Below are positions 1 through 5,783 of a stretch of DNA of 5,790 nucleotides, piece after piece (position 1 is the stretch's first letter; the number at the start of each line of letters is the position of its first letter). The DNA comes from Gammaproteobacteria bacterium (lineage in GTDB: Bacteria; Pseudomonadota; Gammaproteobacteria; Steroidobacterales; Steroidobacteraceae). Under the pieces are notes generated by a model, which was given only the letters and a program-made list of their open reading frames with translations, had not been told where the DNA came from and did not search any database. Location of the stretch: assembly GCA_003165495.1 (NCBI GenBank), contig PMMB01000260.1, positions 1 through 5,790 of the forward strand. Direction: 5' to 3'. The translations under genes were made by a program, and so were the position numbers.

Positions 1-1251
1 AACGCGCTCTCGGCGGCGCACCCCGATGCGAGGTGGATGATGCTTGCGTGGCAAGGGAACCCGCGCCAGGATTTGCTCGGCGGCGTCGACCGCCGGCACC
101 TGCTCATCATCGACATCGATCATGACCGCGTGCCGCGCGACGATCGCCAGAAGGATTTTCGCGGTGCGCCGTTCCTGTTCGGCGGCATCTGGGAATTTGG
201 CGGCCGCACGACCCTGGGCGCGAGCGTCCGCAATATCACCGAACGGCTGCAACGTCTGGGCCGCAGCAACGGCAACATGGTCGGCAGCGCGGTTTTTACC
301 GAAGGCATGGGCACCAATCCGTTTGCCTTCGATCTGTTCACCGAGATGGCGTGGCGCAGCGAGCCGGTCGATACTGCTCAATGGACTGTCGACTATGTGC
401 TGCGTCGCTATGGCGCCGCTGATTCACATGCGCTGGCGGCATGGAAGGTTCTGCTCGACACCGCGTACGATATCCGCATCGATGGCGTGAAGTTCAATAG
501 CGAACGCGACGCCGCACAGGAATCGCTGTTCGATGCGCAGCCCGGCCTTACGGTAAATCGCGCGTCGAATTGGTCGCCGGAAGCAATGCGCTACGACGCG
601 GAAGCATTCAAGCGCGCACTTCCGCTTATGTTGCAGGTCGCGCCGTCAGTGCGCGCGAGCGAGACCTATCAGTACGATCTGGTGGACATCGCGCGCCAGA
701 CGCTGGCCAACGAGAGTCGATTGCTGTTGCCGCAGATCAAGGCTGCCTACGCCGGCAAGGATAGGCCGCGCTTCGAGACCTTCACCCAGCGTTGGCTGCA
801 CCTGATGGACATGCAGGATCAACTGCTCGCCACCAATCGTTTTTTTCTCGTTGGCGCGTGGCTGGCGGACGTCCGGCCCTGGGCGTCGACGCCCGATGAA
901 GCCGCGCAGCTCGACTATGACGCGCGTTCCATCCTGACGACCTGGGGCGACCGCAAAGCCAGCGAAGGCGCCGACCTGCATGACTACGGCAATAAGGATT
1001 GGGCCGGCTTGATGCGTGATTACTACCGTGCTCGATGGCAAATCTTTTTCGCGTCACTCGACGCCGAACTGCGCACGGGCATCCAAGGCAACCCGATCGA
1101 CTGGTTCGCGCTGGGCGATGCTTGGAATCACAGTACACCGCTCTATTCCGATCGGCCGCATGGCGATGCCTACATCGTTGCGAACCGCATTGCCAAATCG
1201 CTGACTCTCGAGGTCCGCACCGGCAGCATGGGTGTCCTACAGGTGCGCTGA
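1..1251 (+). CDS. Alpha-N-acetylglucosaminidase (GH89, NAGLU-like), C-terminal part, 5' truncated by window edge
   Basis: The frame is open from base 1, before the first ATG at 37, so the true start is outside the window; 416 codons remain before TGA. GH89 enzymes are retaining exo-glycosidases that remove terminal alpha-linked GlcNAc from glycans such as heparan sulfate or mucin. Recalled human NAGLU matches along the whole length: LLIIDI, an FGG after the hydrophobic PFLFGGIWEF stretch, NMVGSAVFTEGMGTNPF, an RYDLVDIARQ helix, NRFFLVGAWL, LTTWG, DYGNKDWAGLM, YYRARWQIFF and a final PHGDAYIVANRIAK. The Glu at 301-303, in FTEGMG, aligns with the human E446 nucleophile. The acid/base Glu and any signal peptide would be upstream of the window. 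The C-terminus looks complete, with a short tail beyond the family's usual end. The substrate cannot be told from this part. Confidence 0.93.
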   Translation, partial: NALSAAHPDARWMMLAWQGNPRQDLLGGVDRRHLLIIDIDHDRVPRDDRQKDFRGAPFLFGGIWEFGGRTTLGASVRNITERLQRLGRSNGNMVGSAVFTEGMGTNPFAFDLFTEMAWRSEPVDTAQWTVDYVLRRYGAADSHALAAWKVLLDTAYDIRIDGVKFNSERDAAQESLFDAQPGLTVNRASNWSPEAMRYDAEAFKRALPLMLQVAPSVRASETYQYDLVDIARQTLANESRLLLPQIKAAYAGKDRPRFETFTQRWLHLMDMQDQLLATNRFFLVGAWLADVRPWASTPDEAAQLDYDARSILTTWGDRKASEGADLHDYGNKDWAGLMRDYYRARWQIFFASLDAELRTGIQGNPIDWFALGDAWNHSTPLYSDRPHGDAYIVANRIAKSLTLEVRTGSMGVLQVR

Positions 1252-1268
1252 CGTACAGACGAGACGCT
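1241..1268 (+). repeat. 28-bp imperfect direct repeat, copy A (possible regulatory element)
   Basis: This copy starts AGGTGCGCT and ends ACAGACGAGACGCT with five bases between. It matches 24 of 28 positions, without gaps, with the copy at 2847-2874. It covers the GH89 stop codon and ends 60 bases before the ATG at 1329. A TATAAG hexamer at 1280-1285, a good -10 match, lies 11 bases after it, so the repeat would sit over the -35 region of such a promoter. No clear TTGACA is present. Function is inferred only from position. Confidence 0.5.
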
Positions 1269-1279
1269 CGCTACGGCGC

Positions 1280-1285
1280 TATAAG
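1280..1285 (+). promoter_or_regulatory. Possible -10 box for the gene starting at 1329
   Basis: TATAAG matches five of six bases of the sigma-70 -10 consensus and lies 43 bases before the start codon. The -35 region at suitable spacing (about 1256-1262) is poor, with only GAC matching. The promoter is therefore plausible but may need an activator. Confidence 0.3.
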
Positions 1286-1315
1286 CGAGGTGGGGGTCGA
1301 CGCGACTTGAAACAT

Positions 1316-1321
1316 AGGAGG
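1316..1321 (+). promoter_or_regulatory. Strong ribosome binding site deciding the start at 1329
   Basis: AGGAGG, within TAGGAGGT, stands seven bases before the ATG at 1329. It is the best Shine-Dalgarno match in the window. It argues that translation of the REC-EAL locus starts at 1329, because neither the TTG at 1360 nor the ATG at 1579 has a recognisable site. Confidence 0.75.
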
Positions 1322-1328
1322 TTCTGAC

Positions 1329-1520
1329 ATGGCCGTATCCTCTTTGCCACGCCCTCAAATTGTCACGGACTTGGCGCGCGTGCATCGCCCGAATGAGCCG
1401 AAGTCCGGCGGCGCTCCCGCCAGTGCCGCTGCGATCGAAAACTGGGACGGCATATTTCGGCAACCAGCTGGAGCAGGAGGTCTTCGAAGCGCGAACCACG
1501 GTTGCTCGGGCGTGCGATGA
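1329..1520 (+). pseudogene. N-terminal piece of the REC-EAL gene, apparently cut off by a frameshift
   Basis: The ATG has an excellent ribosome binding site but its frame closes after 63 codons at the TGA at 1518-1520. The first 40 residues (MAVSSLPRPQ to AAIENWD) look like ordinary protein. From about 1450 the convincing coding sequence moves to the next frame, AYFGNQLEQEVFEAR, which continues without a stop into the REC-EAL protein. Removing one base, for example one G of the pair at 1449-1450, gives ENWDAYFGNQLEQEVFEAR and a single 482-residue protein from 1329 to 2778. Losing a base from the A run at 1438-1441 or the GGG at 1444-1446 would also restore the frame. This may be a real mutation or a sequencing error. 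The alternative is an independent 63-residue peptide, which I think less likely. Confidence 0.55.
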
Positions 1521-1578
1521 AGTCGCCAGAGCAGATTGCACCGTGCCAAACAACATAATACCGGCTGCGCATTCGTCG

Positions 1579-2778
1579 ATGAACGAAAACGACCTACTGT
1601 TGATCCTGGATAAAGACCCGAAGTCTCTATCCGTCCTACGGAGGGTTGCGGAAAGCTTGGGATGCGATTGCGTCGAAGCCGATTCGGTCGATGGTCTGCA
1701 AGAAATTCTCTCGACCCGCCACCCCACCATCGCGATTTTGGCAGTCGACGGTCCCGATGTTGACGGTCTGGCCATGCTCCGAGTTCTCGCACAAGAGGTT
1801 GCCCAATCAGCGACGCTGCTCATTGGCGCCGTCCACGCGCGGGTACTAGCCGGCGCTAGGAGGACCGCGGAAACACAAGGGCTCCGAGTGATCGGAGTCG
1901 CTAATCGACCGCTCGACCCGGCGGCGATCGAACTGCTCCTGACGCCTTATCTGAAGACTACACGTCCTGTTGCGCTCGGCGAACTCGAACGCGCGCTCAC
2001 GGAGCACGAACTGATACTCGAATATCTGCCCAAGATCGATATCCGTACCGAAGAGCTAAAAATGCAGGGCGTTGAGGCGCTGGTTCGGTGGCAGCATCCG
2101 CGTCGGGGATTGTTGTATCCGCGCGATTTTCTCGGTCCCATGGAGGAGCACCATTTGATGGCTCGCCTCACGGATTTTGTGATGACCGAAGCCGTGCGCC
2201 AAACCAGCCAATGGCGCGCGCTGGGTTTGCCGCTCGAAATGGTGGTCAATCTGAGTCCGAAGCTCATAACGGATCGTGAATTCCCCGAGCGAGTCGCCGT
2301 CTTGCTGCGCGAGAACGAAGTTCCCGCGCAGCAGTTGATTCTCGATGTGACCGAAGCGTCGAGCATCGAGGCCAGGGACCTCATGCTCGATGTGTTCACG
2401 CGGTTACGTATTCTTGGCGTGGGCTTAACGCTCGATCATTTTGGCACGGGGGTGTCATCGCTCACGGAACTTTACCGATTGCCCTTCTCTGAGATCAAAG
2501 TTGATCAGGCGCTCATTGCCGACGTAGTTCGGGTGCGCGAAGCGATGCTCATCGTGCAAGCGATCGCCAATCTCGCACACACTTTGGAGCTCGTGGTATG
2601 TGCCGGAGGCATTGAGACTCGCGAGATGCTCGGGTTCGTACGAAATGCCGGTTTTGATACCGCCCAAGGTCGATTCTTCAGCGGTCCCGTCAAGCCCGCG
2701 GAGATCGAGCGGTTAGTACGTACTTGGCCATGCTCCGACGCGGCCGCGACAGGACGTTGGCGAGAGATGAGATCCTAG
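1579..2778 (+). CDS. REC-EAL protein of the RocR type with degenerate receiver and EAL domains
   Basis: From the ATG at 1579 the protein has 399 residues, close to Pseudomonas RocR (about 392). The frame is open back to a TTG at 1360, and the native start is probably 1329 across a frameshift. Residues about 6-125 form a CheY-like receiver: LLLILDKDP, then AVDGPDVDGL, then NRPLD. Lined up on the PxxDG motif, the phospho-acceptor Asp is Ala55, the acidic pocket reads D-K-D and the usual Lys is Arg110. Residues about 133-385 form an EAL domain. Spacing equals that of RocR: E166 (EAL), N224, D256, E259, D286, H287, K307, D309, G343, E346, Q363. Against RocR, the E265, D296 and E352 positions are Asp, His and Gly. 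Hydrolysis of cyclic-di-GMP is therefore unlikely; a binding or protein-interaction role is possible. It is cytoplasmic, with no membrane segment. Confidence 0.88.
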   Translation: MNENDLLLILDKDPKSLSVLRRVAESLGCDCVEADSVDGLQEILSTRHPTIAILAVDGPDVDGLAMLRVLAQEVAQSATLLIGAVHARVLAGARRTAETQGLRVIGVANRPLDPAAIELLLTPYLKTTRPVALGELERALTEHELILEYLPKIDIRTEELKMQGVEALVRWQHPRRGLLYPRDFLGPMEEHHLMARLTDFVMTEAVRQTSQWRALGLPLEMVVNLSPKLITDREFPERVAVLLRENEVPAQQLILDVTEASSIEARDLMLDVFTRLRILGVGLTLDHFGTGVSSLTELYRLPFSEIKVDQALIADVVRVREAMLIVQAIANLAHTLELVVCAGGIETREMLGFVRNAGFDTAQGRFFSGPVKPAEIERLVRTWPCSDAAATGRWREMRS

Positions 2779-2936
2779 ACCTGAAGGGCTGTTCGCTTAC
2801 GGGCAGCAACTGCACACGATTCGGCCGAAATCGCGCGATAACCTGGAGGTGCGCTAACAGACAGACGAAACGCTGCCAGTCGGACATTGTACGGCTCCGT
2901 GCAGCGGGTAACGAGCAACTAGGGGGGCATAACCAT
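2779..2936 (+). promoter_or_regulatory. Leader region of the 92-residue gene
   Basis: This 158-bp gap holds copy B of the direct repeat. The frame of the downstream gene is open through it back to 2724, but that upstream translation is rich in Arg and Cys and starts with TTG inside the REC-EAL gene, so it is not convincing coding sequence. No factor-independent terminator for the REC-EAL gene is evident. Confidence 0.35.
2847..2874 (+). repeat. 28-bp imperfect direct repeat, copy B
   Basis: This copy starts AGGTGCGCT and ends ACAGACGAAACGCT. It differs from copy A (1241-1268) at four positions, three of them in the centre. It ends 62 bases before the ATG at 2937, almost the same distance as copy A from its ATG. 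Unlike copy A it has no good TATAAT-like hexamer at the matching place; the sequence there is ATTGTA. Confidence 0.5.
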
Positions 2937-3215
2937 ATGCTCATGCAGTTTGATCGAGACTTGGAGCTAGACTTCATTAGGGAGTTCGCCGCGGGCGGGG
3001 AGTTGATGACGGGCCTAAGCGCCGATGACCGGCGTGAGCGCATCCGCGTGGCTATCTATACCCACAAGCTGGCACACACGCTATTTCGTGACGGCCCGAT
3101 GACCTATGCGGAGGCGTACGCAAAATGTTTTGGGCGCCCGATCGAGATGCGCCGCACCGTCAGGCATGAGCCGAAGTCAGAGCCCCTGATAGCGGCGGAA
3201 TCTCTGCAAAGGTAA
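2937..3215 (+). CDS. Orphan 92-residue protein
   Basis: The ATG at 2937 is chosen because AGGGGGG at 2921-2927 stands nine bases before it; an ATG at 2943 is an alternative. The product has no signal peptide or membrane segment and looks like a small soluble, mostly helical protein. Visible features are an acidic N-terminal helix (FDRDLELDFIREF), a charged stretch (SADDRRERIRVAIYTHKLAH) and the segment MTYAEAYAKCFGRPIEMR, which resembles segments I recall in small uncharacterised proteobacterial proteins. The last 20 residues are polar and probably disordered. I cannot assign a function. It follows the REC-EAL gene on the same strand and shares the leader repeat, so co-regulation is possible. 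Its own strong ribosome binding site and the 158-bp gap suggest that it can be expressed separately. Confidence 0.7.
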   Translation: MLMQFDRDLELDFIREFAAGGELMTGLSADDRRERIRVAIYTHKLAHTLFRDGPMTYAEAYAKCFGRPIEMRRTVRHEPKSEPLIAAESLQR

Positions 3216-3362
3216 GTAGTTCTTCGTTATCGATTCGGAAGCAATCGCAACGCAGCTTGAAGCCGTCCGTGACGTTTACTTCCTACCCGCCGCGCCGGCT
3301 TGCTGGTATCGAGAGAATTCGTCTCAGCGTCAAATTGATCGAAGAGCCAAGTCCTGAACAAA

Positions 3363-3575
3363 CTACTTTTTTTCTTCCCACTTGCCGCGAATTTTCTCCG
3401 CCCATTCCTTGTAACTGCGCCAATTATTGAAATTATTGGTGATCGCGGCGTGACGGCCGCGGATCCTCTCCGCATTCTTCGGTACGGTTGCTGTTGGTTT
3501 GACGGCGCCCGTTTCGAGGCGTGCCGCACGGAAGATCACCTTAGCAAATCGCGTCGGAGTTTTGCGGTCGCTCAT
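3363..3575 (-). CDS. Orphan basic 70-residue protein
   Basis: The ATG at 3573-3575 on the minus strand is preceded by GCGAGG about six bases upstream. The frame runs on upstream to 3677, but that part (MLTYACLRCLPACG and on) does not look like protein, so the shorter start is preferred. The product is rich in Lys and Arg, with an N-terminal segment (RFAKVIFRAARLETG), a centre containing RHAAITNNFNNW and a charged C-terminal helix ending KWEEKK. There is no signal peptide or membrane segment. I do not recognise the family; a nucleic-acid-binding or accessory role would be a guess from charge alone. It converges with the 92-residue gene, 147 bp away. The coherent composition supports a real gene, but no homology was recognised. 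Confidence 0.55.
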   Translation of the reverse strand: MSDRKTPTRFAKVIFRAARLETGAVKPTATVPKNAERIRGRHAAITNNFNNWRSYKEWAEKIRGKWEEKK

Positions 3576-3914
3576 CTCGTGCCTCGCTAACGTACGTGAC
3601 ACTAGATGTCGCGCACGATTATTGACAGGAACAGTGCCACAGGCAGGCAGACATCGCAGACAAGCATATGTGAGCATTGCGATGGGTACCTCAGAGCGTG
3701 CCGCGGTATGTTAAATAGCGGGATTCCCCCGGGCGGCCGATTCAGGCTGAAGGTGGCTACGGTGGCATGGGCGGAAGCGAGATTGCCGCACCAATGGTGC
3801 CGGTCGGACACGATTCGAAGCGCTGTTCGGCTGAGAATTAAGCGCTTATGCCGCCACCGTCAATCTGGGTGTGGGTGGCCGCCCAAGATTTTGGCAGCAA
3901 AAAGTTAGTCTCTC
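3576..3914. other. Intergenic region without a convincing gene
   Basis: These 339 bp lie between the two minus-strand genes and should hold the promoter of the 70-residue gene. Open frames on both strands (3606-3908 plus, 3602-3811 minus) have no ribosome binding site and unlikely compositions. A GACA-n5-TGTC inverted pair near 3598-3610 lies just upstream of the 70-residue gene and could be an operator, though the match is short. A GGGTGG/CCGCCC inverted repeat near 3873-3884 lies about 30 bp beyond the transpeptidase stop, with no T run to make it a clear terminator. Confidence 0.4.
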
Positions 3915-4484
3915 TTACGGCACGATCTCAACGAGCGTCTGGCCCGCGGTCAGATCCCACAGATCTTGCAAATCCTCATCGGAGAGAGCAATGCAACCGT
4001 TGGTCCAATCGCGAGTTTTATAATAGGAGACTGGCTTGGTGGGTCGATTAGGCTCTCCGTGGATAAAGATATCCCCACCAGCGGGTAGGTGCAGCGCGGA
4101 GGATCGCTTTAAGTCCTCGGGGCCTGGGTAGGAAATGTGCAGCGCCTTGAAGTAATGGCTGTGCTCCAGGCGAAAATCGATGATGTAGCTGCCTTCGGGG
4201 GTGCGAAAGTCCCATTCGCGCTCTTTAGCGCCGGTCGGACTGAGGCCAAGCGCAATGCGATAACTGCGCAGCGGATAATTATCATGCAGTAAGTAGAGCT
4301 TACGCTCGTGTTTGACAATGAGAATGGTATCCGCGCGAGGAGCGGGCGGAGTCGATCGAGCGGGTCTCTGCGCATAAAACCCGAGTAGAATTACGACACC
4401 AAGCCTTAGAAACCGGGAACGCGCGAGAACGCCGCGCTTCCCAGCGGGTCGCGGATCCACATGGCTTGGAGCGTGAGTAGACAT
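3915..4484 (-). CDS. L,D-transpeptidase family protein (YkuD domain, YafK-like), exported or membrane-anchored
   Basis: The 189-residue product has a long basic N-terminus, a hydrophobic stretch at about 27-37 (LRLGVVILLGF) and then a Pro/Ala-rich spacer, consistent with a signal peptide or membrane anchor and a periplasmic domain. The YkuD domain spans about 53-189: DTILIVKHERKLYLL, KEREWDFRTPEGSY, the catalytic His142 in FIHGEPN and Cys164 in TRDWTNGCIALSD, then VEIVP at the end. This His and NGC pair is the family's catalytic signature, so the enzyme looks intact. Family members form or exchange peptide bonds at meso-diaminopimelate in peptidoglycan or attach lipoproteins to it; the YafK group also includes enzymes with the reverse, hydrolytic activity, so the reaction here is uncertain. 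GAGTGG about eight bases before the ATG may be its ribosome binding site. The roughly 22 residues before the hydrophobic core are longer than a usual signal n-region. Confidence 0.9.
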   Translation of the reverse strand: MSTHAPSHVDPRPAGKRGVLARSRFLRLGVVILLGFYAQRPARSTPPAPRADTILIVKHERKLYLLHDNYPLRSYRIALGLSPTGAKEREWDFRTPEGSYIIDFRLEHSHYFKALHISYPGPEDLKRSSALHLPAGGDIFIHGEPNRPTKPVSYYKTRDWTNGCIALSDEDLQDLWDLTAGQTLVEIVP

Positions 4485-4836
4485 AACCTCGCCACTCGTT
4501 AATGAATGAAGCTACCTTAGCCAAAATGAGGTTTACGGGACTTAGGTGTAGATCCCAATTGAGCGCAAAATCTTTGGCAGCATCGCGCCATCACGATGAA
4601 ATCGGTCACACTTCACACGGTTTAACAAAACATGCCCCAGACGCACGCCACGATCGCGCGGACCGGAGCTAGGAGGCGCTTGATCCACGCCGACCGCTTC
4701 GGCGCGCGCCACGCCCGATCGCTTCGAGGAGCGAGATCGGCAAGACGCACGTCGGCGAGACCACCGTCGGTGTCTGTGGCGCTTTGATCAGTCTTCGATA
4801 AACTCAACGTAGCGCATTTGCATCCGAGAACAAAGA
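4485..4836. promoter_or_regulatory. Divergent intergenic region between the transpeptidase and the exported NTF2-like protein
   Basis: These 352 bp separate two genes that point away from each other and must hold both leaders. The left part (about 4485-4635) is clearly richer in A and T than its surroundings, as expected near a promoter, but I find no confident -35/-10 pair on either strand. The right part (about 4640-4790) is GC-rich and folds into several short hairpins. A 51-codon Arg-rich frame at about 4633-4788 (plus) and a minus-strand frame over the same stretch look like chance frames. Confidence 0.45.
4689..4775 (+). other. Cluster of three short GC-rich hairpins
   Basis: Three inverted repeats follow one another. 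GCCGA at 4689-4693 pairs with TCGGC at 4699-4703 over a five-base loop. CCGATCGCT at 4715-4723 pairs with 4730-4740 with a two-base bulge and a six-base loop. AGAC-ACC at 4758-4765 pairs with GGTGTCT at 4769-4775 with one bulged base and a three-base loop. No T run follows, so these are not simple terminators. They could belong to a structured leader of the gene at 4837 or be chance pairing in GC-rich DNA. Confidence 0.3.
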
Positions 4837-5730
4837 ATGAAAAATGGGCAGCTGACATTCCTTGCATTTCTGGCCGCCACCTCCCTGTTCGTTTGCCGGC
4901 CGAGCCTCTCGGCGAGGTCTGGGGTCGACCTGGCTGCAGCCGAGGCGGCGGTGCGCAAGAGCGACGCAGATTGGGCCGCGGCAGCGAGCACTGCCAGCGT
5001 CGACGCGTGGATGGCGTTCTATGCCGCCGATGCGATCGTCCTTTTGCCCGATGATCAGCTCGCGAGCGGCAAGGAACTCCTTCGCCATATCGTGACTCGC
5101 CTCCTGGCGCTGCCCCACCTCTCGGTCGCATGGCGCCCGATCAATGTGGAGGTGGCCCGGTCGGGCGACCTGGCTCTTCTGATCGGAGCCTACGAACTGA
5201 GCTTCGGCGACTCGCGCGGGACGCCGGTATCGGATCGAGGCCGACGCCTCGAGATCTGGAGAAAGCAAGTCGACGGCACCTGGAAATGCATCGTCGATAC
5301 CTGGAACTTGGACAAGCCCATTGCGGCGGCGGCGGCGCCACCGGCAAGTGCCCTAGGCACTTCACCAACCCCAGGCTCGGCCGCGGCGCTTGCAGCGCCA
5401 CCGCCGCCGGCGCGTGTGGTGGCTACGAAATACGGCGACATGCCTACCGATTACGAGGATGTGATCCGAAAGTACTTTCTAGAACACCTGAAGTATCCGG
5501 AGTCCGTCCAATATCGGGATGTCACCACGCCAGCGCAGGGATACACGACGGCGGTTACCGGCACCTTTTTGATGAAAGAGACGCGTGAATACGGGTGGAA
5601 GGTCAAAGCGACGATCAACGCGAAGAATTCACACGATAGCTACGTCGGATTCAAGACCTACACGTTCCTGTTCCGTGGCGAGAAGATCGTCGATGCCCGC
5701 TTACCGTTGCCCGGGGATGAGATGAATTGA
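4837..5730 (+). CDS. Exported two-domain protein: NTF2/DUF4440-like domain plus a C-terminal small domain
   Basis: The 297-residue product starts with a typical Sec signal peptide (MKNGQLTFLAFLAATSLFVC, cleavage likely after SLSA at residue 26). Residues about 31-157 match the SnoaL-like/DUF4440 fold of the NTF2 superfamily: AEAAVRKSDADWAAA, AFYAADAIVLLPDD, GKELL, then LEIWRKQVDGTWKCIVDTWN. Such domains form a small cone-shaped pocket and often make dimers; many have no known ligand. An Ala/Pro-rich linker (about 162-194) leads to a second domain at about 197-297. That domain contains TDYEDVIRKYFLEHLKYPESVQYRDV and KATINAKNSHDSYVGFKTYTFLF, a pattern I recall from small uncharacterised secreted proteins or lipoproteins. 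The start is supported by the signal peptide; the ribosome binding site is weak (GAGAA). Cys20 lacks a proper lipobox, so the protein is probably soluble in the periplasm. Function is unknown. Confidence 0.88.
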   Translation: MKNGQLTFLAFLAATSLFVCRPSLSARSGVDLAAAEAAVRKSDADWAAAASTASVDAWMAFYAADAIVLLPDDQLASGKELLRHIVTRLLALPHLSVAWRPINVEVARSGDLALLIGAYELSFGDSRGTPVSDRGRRLEIWRKQVDGTWKCIVDTWNLDKPIAAAAAPPASALGTSPTPGSAAALAAPPPPARVVATKYGDMPTDYEDVIRKYFLEHLKYPESVQYRDVTTPAQGYTTAVTGTFLMKETREYGWKVKATINAKNSHDSYVGFKTYTFLFRGEKIVDARLPLPGDEMN

Positions 5731-5750
5731 GCCGACGCCGGAGTAATCAA

Positions 5751-5774
5751 ATGAAATATATCTGGAACTTCTAG
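5751..5774 (+). other. Seven-codon mini-ORF before the next gene (possible leader peptide)
   Basis: ATG at 5751 has a GGAG at 5740-5743 seven bases upstream and encodes MKYIWNF before TAG. The stop codon overlaps the next gene's ribosome binding site, and the next ATG (5784) is in the same frame. It could be a translated leader coupled to the next gene, a chance frame, or the result of a recent stop mutation. Confidence 0.25.
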
Positions 5775-5783
5775 GATGAGAAC

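Noticed and set aside
1252..1328. Cyclic-di-GMP riboswitch in the leader of the REC-EAL gene
   Set aside because: None of the conserved core sequences of the known cyclic-di-GMP riboswitch classes can be seen.
1360..1578. TTG-initiated start of the REC-EAL frame at 1360
   Set aside because: It has no ribosome binding site, and its first 28 residues are an Arg/Pro-rich out-of-frame reading of the better frame starting at 1329.
2724..2936. Upstream extension of the 92-residue gene to 2724
   Set aside because: It would start with TTG inside the REC-EAL gene and gives an Arg/Cys-rich stretch unlike protein, whereas 2937 has a strong ribosome binding site.
3585..3595. CGCTAACGTAC as a third copy of the 28-bp repeat
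   Set aside because: Only 10 of 11 bases match copy A and the similarity stops there; a match this short is expected by chance, and its orientation relative to the nearby gene is reversed.
3873..3884. Inverted repeat GGGTGG/CCGCCC as a transpeptidase terminator
   Set aside because: It has almost no loop and no T run on the transcribed side.
3606..3908. Plus-strand open frame of 100 codons
   Set aside because: It has no ribosome binding site, its composition is implausible and it shows no recognisable motif; it appears to be chance in a gene-free stretch.
4622..5131. Minus-strand open frame of 169 codons across the leader and start of the NTF2-like gene
   Set aside because: It is antisense to a clear signal peptide and domain and is rich in Arg, Pro and Gly, as expected of a shadow frame in GC-rich DNA.
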